64,000 nt of DNA from Cacajao melanocephalus (GCA_963573385.1 CAUYLG010041370.1:1-64000); one strand, 5' to 3'. Positions 11,560-22,266 are shown, counted from the first letter of the stretch. Numbers and translations are program-made. Notes: generated from the sequence alone by a model not told the origin.

Positions 11560-11822
11560 CTAGGTACAAAAATACTGTTAAATAGAAGAAATAAGTTCTA
11601 GCATTCAATTGCACAGTACACAGACTATAGTAAATAACAATATACTGTATATTTCAAGATAGCTAGAAGAGAAGATTTGGAATGTTCCCAACAAAAGGAA
11701 AGGATAAATGTTTGAAGTGATGGACATTCCAATTACCCAGATTTGAAAATTATGCATTGTACACATGTATCAAAATATCACATGTACCCCATAAATATGT
11801 ACAACTACTCTGTATAAAAAAA

Positions 11823-12006
11823 ATAGTGTAAATCTTATATGAAGCAGATAGGAATATAAATAACTAAAATCTATGTGTAAGAGAGAAACTTGGCATTGTT
11901 TATTAATAGGTTAAAATGTGCATACTAGTTGGGTAAATGAGAATCTATTGTATTAGTCTCTCTCCTTTTGGGTATGCTTGAAATCTCCTACAATAAAATA
12001 TTTTTA
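11823..12006. other. AT-rich stretch, unclassified
   Basis: 184 bp between the L1 tail and the next Alu. No ORF, repeat landmark or clear structure was recognised. Confidence 0.5.
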
Positions 12007-12303
12007 GGTTGGGTGCAGTGGTTCACACCTGTAATTTCAGCACTTTGGGACGTCGAGGCAGGAGGATCACTTGAGACTGGGAGCTTGACACGAGGCTGGG
12101 CAACAAAGTGAGACCTCCATCTTTATAAAAAAAAAATAAAATAATTAGCCAGGTGTGGTGTTACGCACCTGTAATTCCAGCTACTTGGGAGGCTGAGGAG
12201 AGAGGATTACTTGAGTCCAGGAGTTTGAGGCTGCAATGAGCCATAATTGCACCACTGCCCTCCAGCCTGCATGACAGAATAAGACCCTGACTCAAAAGAA
12301 AAG
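12007..12303 (+). mobile_element. Alu (AluJ-like), sense
   Basis: It begins GGTTGGGTGCAGTGGTTC and has both arms with many changes. It ends CCCTGACTCAAAAGAAAAG and runs straight into the T-tail of the next Alu. Confidence 0.94.
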
Positions 12304-12619
12304 GTTTTTCTTTTCTTTTCTTTTCTTTCTTTTTTTGAGACAGAGTCTCGATCTGTCCCCCAGTCTGGAGTGCAGTGGTGTGATCTCCAGCTCACTGCAA
12401 CCTCTGCCTGCTGGGTTCAAGCAATTCTCCTGCCTCAGCCTCCTGAGTAGCTGGGACTACAGGCACATGCCACCATGCCTTGCTAATTTTTGTATTTTTA
12501 GTAGAGACGGGGTTTCACCATGTTAGCAAGGCTGGTCTCGAACTCCTGGCCTCAAGTGATCTGCCCTCTCAGCTTCCCAAAGTGCTGGGATTACAGTCGT
12601 GAGCCACTGCACTCAGCCC
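12304..12619 (-). mobile_element. Alu (AluS-like), antisense
   Basis: A (TTTTC)n tail (12304-12337) leads into GAGACAGAGTCTCGATC. A complete body ends GAGCCACTGCACTCAGCC. It is tail-to-tail with the preceding Alu with essentially no spacer. Confidence 0.95.
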
Positions 12620-13079
12620 CCAAAAATTTTCTGTTAATGTTTTTGAAGTATTCAATGAAGATAAAAATATGGTAGATGATAAATGATATATCATTACATA
12701 AAGGTAAAATCTAAAGTAATAACAGATAACTGAAATAAGGAATGTTGCCTTGTTGTTAAAAAGCTTTGTGCATATGATGGTCTAGCATATGAAATTATAA
12801 AACAAATTTCATTACTGAAGTAATTCAAATAATTTATTAATATACATATTAATAGATTTATATGTTTGTAAATGCATGAAATATCTCTAGAAAAAATAAA
12901 TAGAAACTACTAAAATTATCTGTGTCCCAAGAGGGAGAATGGATATTTGGAAGAAAGAGAAGGAAGAAGAAATACTTGTCACTGAATATCCTATTGCTCC
13001 TTTTGAATTTTTGTCTAATTAAATAGACAAAAAATAAAACAAGCACACACACAAAAGGCAAACAACTAATTAAAAACTT
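12620..13079. other. AT-rich stretch before an old L1 3' end
   Basis: No ORF above background or repeat landmark was recognised. It contains a short CACACACA stretch at 13044-13051. It may be further decayed L1. Confidence 0.5.
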
Positions 13080-13868
13080 CACAAAGTATCTAAAAATATA
13101 TTTCAAAAGGAAGATACACAACTGGCTAACAACACATGAAAAGATGCTCAACATCAAAACCACAATGACAGATCGGCTCATACCCACTTGGTTGGCTATA
13201 ATCAAGAAGATAATAACAAGTGTTGACAAGGATGTGGAGGAACTGGAACCATCATACAGTGATAGTAGAAATGTAAAATGATGCAGCTGTTTTAGAAAAC
13301 ATTTTGGCAGTTCCTCAAAATGTTATATATGAATATATCTCCAAGAGAAATGAAAACATATGTCTACAGAAGAACTTGTACTTGAAGGTTCATAGCAGTA
13401 TTATTCACAATAGTCAAAAAGTGGAAACAACATAAATGTCTGTCAACCCATGAATCGGTACACAAAACATAGTTTATCCTTATGATGGAATATTTCTTAG
13501 CCATAAAAAAGAATGAAGTACTATTACCTGGCACAACACAGATGAAACTTGAAAACATTAAGCTAATTGAAGGAAGCCAGACACAAAATGCCACATGTTG
13601 TGTGATTCCACTCATATGAAATATTCAGAAAGGGCAAATCCATAGAGATAAAAAACAGATCCGTGGTTGTCAAGGTTATGGGATCGGGGAGGTGGGAAAT
13701 GGAAGTGACCGCTAATGGGCAAAAGGTTTCTTTTATGGTAGATGAAAATGTCCTAAAGTTAGATAATCGAGATGGTTGCACAACTCTGTGAATATACTAA
13801 AAAAAACAACACTGAATTGTGGACTTTAAGGCACTGAATTTTATGGTTTGTGAATTATATATCAATAA
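13080..13868 (+). mobile_element. Old LINE-1 3' end (L1M-type)
   Basis: It holds the ORF2 C-terminal signature in order: the GTTGACAAGGATGTGGAGG block, then the TTCATAGCAGTATTATTCAC block, then the ATTTCTTAGCCATAAAAAAG block. A 3' UTR ends in AATTATATATCAATAAG. It is more diverged than the L1s at 1-11,822 and has many stops in every frame. Confidence 0.9.
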
Positions 13869-13976
13869 GCCTCTTATTTTTTGGTAAGTCACTCAATGTT
13901 TCATTCCCCTGTAAAACAGTCCTGAGTTTCATAGCAAAGACAGAGCAGGAGGAAAAATTGGGAAGGCCTAAACTGC

Positions 13977-14156
13977 CATTTATTGAGTGCCTCCCATTGG
14001 CCAAGCACTGTGCTGGGCACTTATACATACCTTAAATCATTTGAATCTAGGACTATCTCTATGAGGAGGAATGATCATCTTCATTTTACAGCTGATGAAA
14101 CTGAGGCACTTGGCAGGAAGTGATGGAGGCAGGATTCAAACCCAGGTCTGTGATCC
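13977..14156 (-). repeat. MIR, antisense
   Basis: TTTATTGAGTGCCTCCC, then ATTTTACAGCTGATGAAAC, then GGATTCAAACCCAGGTCTG give the reverse of the MIR core in order, nearly full length. Confidence 0.9.
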
Positions 14157-14582
14157 GTTCCTCCCTCCTGGGGCCTGGCTATGAAGGCTCCCACCACAGA
14201 TTATCCCGCTTTTTAACCTCATCTCCCTGGAGATGGGGTGGTGGAGGTGGTGGACACCGCCTGGTCTCAGTCTCTGATGCCCTGTTCTACTGAGCTCCCC
14301 TCTTAGGGCTAGGAGTGGGGTGGGGGAGGTGCAGGTAAGCTCAGCCCTCTCTGGCGAAAACCGGTCCGGGGCTCCAGGCTGGAAGGCTGGATGTATTTTT
14401 ATCACAGGTTACAGGGAATTTCCCGAGCAGGGGATCAATACCAGTTCATTATTCATAGCAGGGCAGGAGTGGGGGGCTGGGGCTGGTGGCTGGTGGCAGC
14501 TGTGCCTGAGGGCTCCTGCAGGCATTTTCTCCGTGTGACAGCACTCCCACCCTCTCTCTCCCTCACCCGAGTTCTGTCCAGG
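14157..14582. other. Single-copy, GC-rich; kappaB-like site
   Basis: No repeat or credible exon was seen. GGGAATTTCCC at 14414-14424 is a perfect NF-kappaB-type sequence, in an AT-richer patch (14390-14460) that looks single-copy. Confidence 0.5.
14414..14424 (+). promoter_or_regulatory. Candidate NF-kappaB binding site
   Basis: GGGAATTTCCC matches the GGGRNWYYCC rule exactly. Sequence match only; such sites also occur by chance. Confidence 0.35.
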
Positions 14583-14741
14583 CAATGCTAGGTGCTTCAC
14601 AAAGGTAACCTCATTTATACACACTATCTCATGAGTGACTTATAAGATTGCCCTAATCCCCACTCTACTGAAGCACAGAGGGATTCCATGACTTGCCCAA
14701 GGTCACACAACTAATACATGTGGTATGACGGGGTTTCAGAT
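14583..14741 (-). repeat. MIR, antisense
   Basis: ATGCTAGGTGCTTCACA, ACTTGCCCAAGGTCACACAA and a decayed 5' part (GGGGTTTCAGATAC) give MIR order on the minus strand. Confidence 0.82.
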
Positions 14742-15226
14742 ACAGGCGGGAGAGGGGCATGAGGGGAGACCCCTCTGCGGAAGTGACACCACCCCTCTAG
14801 ACTCAACCTCTGTCCACCCCTGCCCCCGTGCCCTCCACTCCAGCCTCCCCACTGCAGCCGGCCCACCTGCCTGAACTCTCAAAGGTCACTTATAAGCCAG
14901 TCAGCTGACATGGCAAGGTACACAGTCTTTCTGACTTAACAGATGAGAAAACTGAGGCCTAGGGCTGGAAAAACCATGGAGCAGCACATCAGCAGCAGGG
15001 GCCAACCAGAACCCAGTTCCTCTACCTTCCAACTGAGCATTTTCTTGGTAGCAGGCAGGCAGGCAGACAAACCAGTTTTCCAGACCAGCCTGGAAAGTTT
15101 GAGATGAAGACCTTTAATCATATCCTACCCACAAAAGCATAGGCCCCAGCAGGTTCCTCCACTAAGAGGATTCCCTAAGGACCCATTGCTTCCCGCGCTG
15201 CCCCTCACCCCCCATATGCCCACCAC
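14742..15226. other. Single-copy; faint MIR piece and (GCAG)n
   Basis: Mostly unique. CAGATGAGAAAACTGAGGCC at 14940-14959 is a small antisense MIR remnant. GGCAGGCAGGCAGGCAGAC lies at about 15053-15067. No coding support. Confidence 0.5.
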
Positions 15227-15379
15227 AAGGCTGCCTGCATGTTCCTAGGGTCCTCCTAAAGTTTTCCACTGCCCAGGTCTCCATTTCCTCTACTGCCTTG
15301 CTCAGCTCCTGTCCCCCTCCTGCCTTTCCTTGCTCTGGTGTCAAGGAGGCTGCAGCTCAGGAAGATTTTATGTTAAATA
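15227..15379 (+). repeat. Direct duplication, copy 1 (partner 16420-16572)
   Basis: 153 bases match 16420-16572 without gaps and with 10 substitutions by hand count (about 93%). The block starts AAGGCTGCC and ends GATTTTATGTTAAAYAG. It matches no transposon I recognise, and flanks diverge at once on both sides. Confidence 0.93.
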
Positions 15380-16075
15380 GGGCCTTGCGGAGGTTCAAGA
15401 GATGCTGGGGAGCATCAGTTCCCAGGTAGGTGGCAGGAGCAGCCTCTACATGCCGGCCCTGGCTCCAAGTATACTGTATTCCTGCTGTCTTCAGCTTCTC
15501 CAGCAGCAGCAAGCACCTTGCTCCTCCTCCTCTGGCCTCTCAGGATTCAGGCTGTTGCCTGGAGCCAGGCAGTCCGTGGAAGCCCCATCCTCTGTCCCCA
15601 GAGACAGCTCAAATGACCATTAAGCTCTGAGCAGATGCAGGCAGTGGTAGGCAAGGGCTCAGGGCAGGAAGCATTTTGTTCTCTGCTAATTGGCCTCCTA
15701 TGGTCACCAGAGAGGGTCTGGGGCCTGTAAGGGAAATGGCCACGTCAGTTCTCCATGGCTGCTCTTCCATGGTCCAAAATCTAAGTGCTCCAGGCCTGGT
15801 GGGCAAGCAGACGTCTGGACAGACCACACCACACAGCAGGAAAGGTGAGAAGGGAGTTTCACAGTCCAAAGGACCTCCCTGGGAGGTATAGGAGGGCCAG
15901 GAAGCTTGGGGAGGGGGAGGGGTGGGAAGTGGGCACCTTCCAGGCTCACAAAGAGCTTCCCAGCCCTGTTGCTCTGAGACTTTGGGCTCTGCTCAGCCCC
16001 TGTTATGGCCGCAGAGTCCCTTTCATCAGCTCAGACTTGTGGGCCCTTATAAAGCATCTGTTCCCCACCCTCTGA
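15380..16075. other. Single-copy between the duplication copies
   Basis: No repeat was recognised except a short CAGCAGCAGCAAGCA stretch near 15498. Reading frames in this GC-rich DNA overlap on both strands and carry no known motif. Confidence 0.5.
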
Positions 16076-16302
16076 TATTATACCAATGGGAAAGCCAAGG
16101 CTCAGAGAGAAAGAAGGCTGTATTATGCAAATCAGTGATAGTGCTGAGACACAACTCCACACACGCACCATCCCTCACCCTGCCTCTGCCCCAGGACTTC
16201 AGTTTAGAGATATCAAGTCACAAGAAGGCAAGGCCTGTGGGCTGCCACCTCTGTTTTTCCAGCCCCAGTGTCTGGGGCTTAGTAAGAGCTTAATAAATGT
16301 CT
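16076..16302. repeat. Decayed MIR/L2 remnants
   Basis: AAAGCCAAGGCTCAGAGAGA (16092-16111) looks like a weak antisense MIR core. GGCTTAGTAAGAGCTTAATA (16276-16295), followed by AATGT, is a sense MIR or L2 3' end. Confidence 0.5.
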
Positions 16303-16419
16303 TTAGATAGATGATTTCCTGATCTGAGCAGCTCCTTAGAGGCAAGTGGAGCTTTGGAGAACAACGATGCTGCTTTGAGGTGGGCCAGTTCCTGGCTTTA
16401 AGCCCCTGGCCTTGACCTC

Positions 16420-16572
16420 AAGGCTGCCGGCATGTTCCTAGAGTCCTCCTAAAGGCATCCACTGCCCAGGTCTCCATTTCCTCTACTGCCTTGCTCAGCT
16501 CCTGTCTGCCTCCTGCCTTTCCTTACTCTGGTGTCAAAGAGGCTGCAGCTCAGGAAGATTTTATGTTAAACA
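16420..16572 (+). repeat. Direct duplication, copy 2 (partner 15227-15379)
   Basis: Gap-free partner of the block at 15227, offset 1193 bp, same orientation. The central 30 bases CCACTGCCCAGG...CTACTGCC are identical in both. Confidence 0.93.
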
Positions 16573-16872
16573 GCCTCTGGTTTCTGTCTTACCCCAACTT
16601 CAGCCTCAGACCCTGCCATGTCTTCAGCCCCATCCAACCTGGTTCCACCCAGGTCCCTGCAGGAAGGAATGAGGCACCGGAAAACTCTTCAGGCAGTCAC
16701 AGACAGGGACTGGCCTTTGAAATATCTGGGTTTGCACTTGGGGCCCACTCACTTGCGCCCCTGATCCCACTTTACTTAGAAATTCTACTTTCATAATCAT
16801 TCTGTCTGCCCCCCTCAGACCTTCCTGCCCATTCTCACACCACTCTCTGTCCTGAGTGCAGGGAGAGAGTGC

Positions 16873-16985
16873 TGTTACTTGCATCTTACAGATGGGGAAA
16901 CTGAGGCTCAAAGAGGTTAGACTGCTTGCCCAAAGTTGAACAGCTAATAAGTGTGTGAGTTGGGATTTGAACCAGATTGTCTGGA
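16873..16985 (-). repeat. MIR, antisense
   Basis: CAGATGGGGAAACTGAGGCT, CTTGCCCAAAGTTGAACAGC and TTGGGATTTGAACCAGA are in MIR reverse order. Confidence 0.88.
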
Positions 16986-17429
16986 ATTTCTAAGTAATCC
17001 TGGCTGCTCATGAAAACAAAGAGGCAGAATATTTGAAATCCGGACAGTTCTAGACCCTTTAAGATGTTAGCTCTAAAGATCTGTGATTCTTTGCTTTTCT
17101 GCCCCTATCTGTGGGTCTAGATTTGTCCTTGAAGGCATGCCTGGTGAGATCCAGGTACAGGATGACAGGCACTTAATGAAGGACTCTTGATCATACATCA
17201 CAGGCGATCAGAGCTCAGAGGGCTATTGGAGATGAGACTACCTCGGAGGAGTAGGTACTGACGGGAAGGCAGAGAGTGGATGCCCCCATCTCAGCTTTTC
17301 CCCACTGTCAGCCTCAGCAGACTTTATCCCCAATCAGACTAACTCTCCTGAAGACCCTCCTTCCTGGCCCAGGGCCTAAGACAGACCTGGGAGGGGCAGG
17401 CAGGATCATAAAGTAATAGCTAAAGTAAT
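16986..17429. other. Single-copy stretch
   Basis: Nothing recognisable. Moderate GC, no simple repeat, no supported exon. Confidence 0.5.
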
Positions 17430-17611
17430 ACTAATAATGGCAAAACTTATGTGCCAACCCCTGTTGTAAGTGCGTTACACACAGTAAGCACAGCCCTATG
17501 GGGTAGAGAATATGATTGCTACTTTACAGATGAGGAGACTGAGGCACAGAGAGGCCGAGTGGCATGCCCGAGGTCACATGGCTAGTAAATGGGAAACCAA
17601 CCCCAGGAAGC
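17430..17611 (-). repeat. MIR, antisense
   Basis: CTTATGTGCCAACCCCTGTT, then GATGAGGAGACTGAGGCACA, then GAGGTCACATGGCTAGTAAA mark most of the element. Confidence 0.9.
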
Positions 17612-18148
17612 CTAGTACCCCAGACCTAAGCCCCACCAGCCTGCAGTTCAATGCTGCTGATCACAGACCAGGTATATGGGATGCTGGAGTGGGTGCTGGG
17701 GCCCTGGCTCTCCTCCCATGTTCTGCTTCTACCTGATCTCCACTTCCTGGGTTCTTTCTAGTACAGGCCTTCCTCTTTGTATCTCTCACCCTTTGCCTGA
17801 CCACCACCATCAGCATATTCCCCAGGCCCCTCCTTGTGCTATTTCCACTCCCACCCCCCACCCCCAGGGATGACGGTGTTACTGGCTGGGACTCCATTCT
17901 GCAAGACTTAATATTACTGCTTCTACTGGGCCCAAAAGTCAGCTCAGCACTCTTGTCACTGCCCACTGCCTGCTCCATGTCTAAGCTTACTGTGCCCTTC
18001 AGGCTCTGCCTCGGTGAGCCTGACTCCCCTTACTAGGGCATTCTTGGCATCTGTGTCCGATTTCCCATTCTCCTCCCTCTGTGCCTACCCCACCCCTGGG
18101 CCCAAGCCAAACTGGCCGCATACCTAAGCTCCATGGATGTGGTAAGAT
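17612..18148. other. Single-copy, C-rich
   Basis: Includes the C-rich run CCCACCCCCCACCCCCAGGG near 17851. No repeat family or gene was recognised. Confidence 0.5.
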
Positions 18149-18338
18149 AAATTCCTACTATGTGACAAACGTCATGATGGGCACTTCGGTGGCCACCATT
18201 TCATTTGATCCTCACATCAAAGTGTTGAGGAGGCAATTCATAGCCCCAGTTTACAGAGAAACAAACTGAGGCTCAGAGAAATACTCACTGAGTTAAGTGG
18301 TAAAACTAGAAGTGAACTCAGGCCTGCCTGATTCCAAA
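18149..18338 (-). repeat. MIR, antisense
   Basis: AAATTCCTACTATGTGACAA through ACAAACTGAGGCTCAGAGA to GTGAACTCAGGCCTGCCTG covers nearly the whole element. Confidence 0.88.
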
Positions 18339-18464
18339 GACAGAATTTGGACAACAGGAATAAGCTGAACTAGGGGCAGGGGAAAGACCTGGAGGCTGGG
18401 CAGCCTCAGTGTGGGCTTGGCAATAACCTGTATGAACTTCTGAGAAGGCTGGGGAGTGATAACT

Positions 18465-18646
18465 GGCATTTAGTGAGCACTTCCTGTGTGCCAGGCACTG
18501 TACTAAGTGCTTTATTTACATTATCTCCTTGCATTCACACAAGGTCTCCGTGACATAGATAGTATTATTCCCCTTTTATAGAAACCAACTCATAGAGAGC
18601 TTAAGTAACTTGCCTTAAGGTCACCCAGCAAAAAAAAAAAAAAAAA
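18465..18646 (-). repeat. MIR, antisense, with A17 run
   Basis: TTAGTGAGCACTTCCTGTGT and CCAGGCACTGTACTAAGTGC are close to consensus. The 5' part ends in CACCCAGC, followed by A17 at 18630-18646, which is not part of MIR. Confidence 0.9.
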
Positions 18647-19549
18647 GTAGTGGTGTTGTTAGAAACCTGAACACTGCCTATTCCACTTGCTCTTTCCACC
18701 TGTCACAGACAGGGATGAATGACTGACTGGTCCTGAGGAGTTAAGAGCCCAGATGACTGACCAAATACTCAAATACTGGGTTGAAAGAAGAGCCTGCAAA
18801 CTGTGAGGTATCAGAGCAAATGTGCTCCAGCTGAGGACAGAGGTCAAATAGCCAGAAAGGGGAGTTTTGCTGGGAAGAGGGGAGAGGAATAGGAGAGGCT
18901 CAGGCCAAGGTGCTCCAGGGGTTAGCCATGGGAGGAGAGTTCAGCAGGGAGCCCTGCAGAAGGGGATCAGCTGCCTGCCCAGGCAGTCAGGGCTAGCTGA
19001 ATCAGGGCTCCCAATCCGAATGACTTTGAGAAGCCAGGAATAGAGGGTCCGAGCCAGCAGTCAGGAGCCAGCAGTGGCCAAGGCAGTTTGAAGGAAGTGA
19101 GGGAATAGGGTACTTGCTGAGCAGGGAGTCAAGGATTCACACGGGCCCACAGGCTTTGGAGAGGGGCATGCAGACTACCATTAGTGAAAGCCATTTGAGG
19201 CACCAGCCCAAGCTCACAGCCTCATTCAGGGAAACAAGATGCCAAGAGATGCCAACCCTTCTGCATCTAGGCCTATGGGGGAGATCGCAGGGACAGACAT
19301 GATGTGGAGTTAGCCAGCACAACCAGGGAGCTGGCTTTGAAGGGAGGCAGGACTTCCACAGGCTGAAATGTGGGGAGGCATTCCTGGCTGAGGGCATGGC
19401 ACACAGAAAGGCCTGGCACAGAAGCCACATCTGTAATATCTAAGGAATTGCACCCACACGCCCAGCAGCATGAACACACGTAGCCCCTCCCTCCTTTGTT
19501 ACGCCCAGACTCCTCCATCATCTCACCTAGATTTTAATCGTTTCCACGT
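18647..19549. other. Single-copy stretch
   Basis: No supported gene. GGCATTCCTGGCTGAGGGCA (19377-19396) may be a very decayed antisense L2 patch; the rest is unique. Confidence 0.45.
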
Positions 19550-19612
19550 TTCCCTCCCTCACCCATCAGATCAGGAGCAACACAAGAGCAGGAACCTATC
19601 TATCTTCACAGC
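19550..19612 (+). repeat. L2 3' fragment, sense (weak)
   Basis: AGGAGCAACACAAGAGCAGG and ACCTATCTATCTTCACAGC resemble the L2 text just before its 3' end. Confidence 0.5.
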
Positions 19613-19668
19613 CACAATTTACTGAGAGCCGGCTACATGCTAGGCACGTTACATACCTTGCTTCTTTC
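19613..19668 (-). repeat. MIR fragment, antisense
   Basis: AATTTACTGAGAGCCGGCTA and CATGCTAGGCACGTTACATA are the reversed MIR 3' end only. Confidence 0.65.
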
Positions 19669-20627
19669 CGTTGTCCAAAACCACCATGTTGTATCTTACT
19701 GAAGTCCTTATGCCCGGGGCCTAACTGGGTGCTAGGCCCTAGCGCGTTCAGTGTAGATGCCAGTAGTAGGAACAAATGAAGAATGAGTGTAGGCTTTGGT
19801 GACTAACGTTGGTCACTGGGTGAGGCTCCAAGGTGGTATTCAGGGGTGGAGTATGGAGGGATGTGTGCACATATATCTGCCAGTCCCCACAGCAGCTGAC
19901 TCAGACCGCTGGGGGCCTGTGCAGAGGGAATGATGGGGCCTGGGAATGAGTCTTCCTGAGTTTCCCAAGGACTAGAGGGAGACATCATGAGCTCAGCTAC
20001 ACTCGTCTTTGGGATCCCCACGGTGAATTCCATTCCCCCTCGCCTCCACCCCGTATCTATCCAGCTACTCTTCCTTCCCTAGCCCCAAATGAAGTCTCAT
20101 CAGCATATTAATAGGACATTATGGTTTCTAATGAGGATCCAGAAAACATTTATGGAGCAGATTACAGACAGCTCCACCCCATTAAACAGCCCAGAGCCCT
20201 CCGGTTGTGGGGAGGGAAACACTCGGGTGAGGAAGGGGCAGAACTGCTGGAGGCGGAGTACTGCTTTCTCTGCAGGCCTGGGGAGGAGGAAGGCAGGATG
20301 AGAATTACAGGGAGAAGAGCTGGGCTCAGACCCCAACCCTGCTTATCTGCTCCACCCCCCTTCTTTTTTTTTCCTGAATTCCCAGTAAAGAGTTGGACTG
20401 GCAGAGGAATGGAATTGATGCCGACCTAGTCCCAGAAGGCTTCTCAGGACCAGGTGTGAGATCTGGTGCTGACAAGTCTAGCTCACTCTCTGGGACTCTT
20501 ATCCAGGCCCAGCCCCGACCCTAATTTCACTCAGGCATGGGGGTAGCAAGACTGGCCACCGTGCCAGCAGCCTTTGCCGTTTCACTTCAGTCAGGTATAA
20601 CTCAATGAACATATAGAGAAGCCCCCG
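19669..20627. other. Single-copy, with an AT-rich patch
   Basis: 20085-20175 (CATCAGCATATTAATAGGAC region) is an AT-rich single-copy island in GC-rich DNA, the kind of patch that is often a conserved non-coding element; conservation cannot be judged here. The rest is unremarkable. Confidence 0.4.
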
Positions 20628-20838
20628 CACTGATAGGCATTGACCATGTGCTGGACACCAAACGGGGCACTTGCCCACCTGAGAGTTCACTGAATCTGTG
20701 AAACAACTGCACAAAGTAGAGATTTTCAGTCTGCTTTAGACATGAGAAAATGAAGCTCAGAGAAGAGAAGCAACTCGCCCAAGGTCACACAGCAACTCTG
20801 GGATTTTAATTCCAGTCTGTAGGGATTCTAAAGTCCAC
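20628..20838 (-). repeat. MIR, antisense
   Basis: CATGAGAAAATGAAGCTCAG and CTCGCCCAAGGTCACACAGC anchor it. The 3' part (CATGTGCTGGACACC) is decayed. Confidence 0.83.
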
Positions 20839-20946
20839 ATTCTTTCTATTACATTGTGAGGTTTAATTAGCACCTCCTCAGTGTAAATGACTTACCTGTG
20901 CTCTGGGCTTCACCTCCCAACCTCCCACTCCTCCCGCAGAGGCTGA

Positions 20947-21118
20947 GCGGTATCATGGAAAACACGAGAAAGTAGAGATAGATCTGAATTTCAGTTCCAG
21001 CTCTGACACGATCTAGCTGTGTGACCTTGGAAAATCTCCCTTAACTTGTCTGTGTCTCCCTTTTCTCATCTGTCAAAAGAGGCTGGAACTCCAAGGTCCA
21101 TGTGGCGATTCAATGAGA
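20947..21118 (+). repeat. MIR, sense
   Basis: AGTTCCAGCTCTGACACGAT, CTAGCTGTGTGACCTTGG and TTTTCTCATCTGTCAAAAGA are in forward MIR order. Confidence 0.9.
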
Positions 21119-21534
21119 AGGGCTTTCTAAACATTGACCACTGGCCTACTCTCTATATCTCATTTTTTTTCTCTCTGTCAAGCGAGGTTAAAGTCAGTAA
21201 CCCTGACTCCTTTAAGGCAGGCTGGGGGAAGCTATGGCAGAAGGCAGGATTAAGGGGCACAGTGCAAGCAAATGTAAGGGTTATTTCCAGCAGCTCTCTT
21301 TGTCATCAACCAAGCTGGTGGAAGCATCCTGTGCCCACAAGCAGAGCAAACCAGGACACCCAAGGGAGTTGGGCCAGGCTAGGACCCTAGACTCAGGAAA
21401 GAAGGCAGAGGCAGGGGTCTGAGGCACTCCTCGGAAGGCTCCTCCAGCACAGGCGACCGACAGGAGGATCGCCTGCCCTGTGACAATGTACCCCCTTGCC
21501 ACTACTATCCCCTTCGAATATTCCACTCCAGCTG
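21119..21534. other. Single-copy stretch
   Basis: Nothing recognised. Overlapping ORFs on both strands lack any known motif. Confidence 0.5.
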
Positions 21535-21903
21535 TCCAGACCCCCTCAGTCGCTCAGGCACACTCCAACCTCAGGGCTTCCGTGCTTGTGCCTTCCTTTG
21601 CCTGAAGCACTTTTCTTCCGATATCCTCAGGCTGGCCCGTCTCAGGGCTGTTAGGTTTCTGCTGAAATAGCCGCCATATTTAGATTTCCACACCTAAGTG
21701 TCCTCCTACTACAAGCAGTAAGGAAAATATGACCCCAACCCCAGCAGTCCTACCCCCCTTTCCACTTTATTTTCCTTCAGGGCACTTATCAGCTTGTCAC
21801 ATGCACTATCACTTTCTTACTCAACTTCATCATTATCAGCTGTGTCTCCAGTGCCTAGAATGGTGCCTGGAAATAAATAAATATTTAAGGAATGAAAGAA
21901 ATA
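21535..21903 (+). repeat. L2, 3' end, sense
   Basis: ACCTCAGGGCTTCCGTGCTT, then TTTGCCTGAAGCACTTTTCT, then GTGCCTAGAATGGTGCCTGG and AAATAAATATTTAAGGAATG are the L2 3' landmarks in order. Confidence 0.88.
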
Positions 21904-21994
21904 GCCCAGGACTCCTCCAGTTCAGGCCTGGGCTTGAGTTCTGTATGTATGGGCTAGAGCTGTTTTTCGGAAAAAAAAAATTTGCTCTGAGATT

Positions 21995-22093
21995 GGTTCT
22001 TTATTTATTCACTTAATGTGTGTGCATATGTGTGTGTGTACGCTTACAAGTGTGCTAGGGTACTATTCTAGGTTCTGAGGTTACAGCAGAAAA
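21995..22093 (-). repeat. L2, antisense, first part (split by an LTR)
   Basis: GGTACTATTCTAGGTTCTGA plus GGTTACAGCAGAAAACCAG is the reversed L2 3' region. It resumes at 22695 after the inserted LTR. A TG-rich run lies at 22018-22040. Confidence 0.75.
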
Positions 22094-22266
22094 CCAGTGT
22101 AGTGTCCAAGGGAAAACTTCCTGTTCACCCTCTGAAGTTTTGCTGAAATATCAACTCACAAAAGCCAGGCTAATGGGGAGGAAAGGCATACAATTTATTC
22201 ATGTGTACATGTGTACACAGGGAACATCACAGAGTGGTTACCCAATCCCACGATGGGGTGCAGAAG

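Larger units (their letters stand above)
6950..11822 (+). mobile_element. LINE-1 (L1MA/L1PB-like), ORF2 to 3' end, rearranged
   Basis: The body runs from the endonuclease-RT linker (from about 7079) through RT, the C-terminus (about 10,700-10,930) and the 3' UTR (10,930-11,041 and 11,560-11,822). The end reads CATGTACCCCATAAATATG and then A's, as in L1MA-type elements. It is interrupted by Alus at 7974, 8403, 9521 and 11083 and by a MaLR LTR. A 130-bp RT segment at 6950-7078 is out of order: it repeats sequence that recurs in its proper place at 7756-7883. Confidence 0.88.

Noticed and set aside
6164..11564. A provirus between the two MaLR LTRs
   Set aside because: The LTRs are in opposite orientation, are different copies with separate target duplications, and only L1 and Alu DNA lies between them.
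19330..19440. A further antisense L2 copy
   Set aside because: Only about 20 bases resemble L2; too weak to list as its own element.
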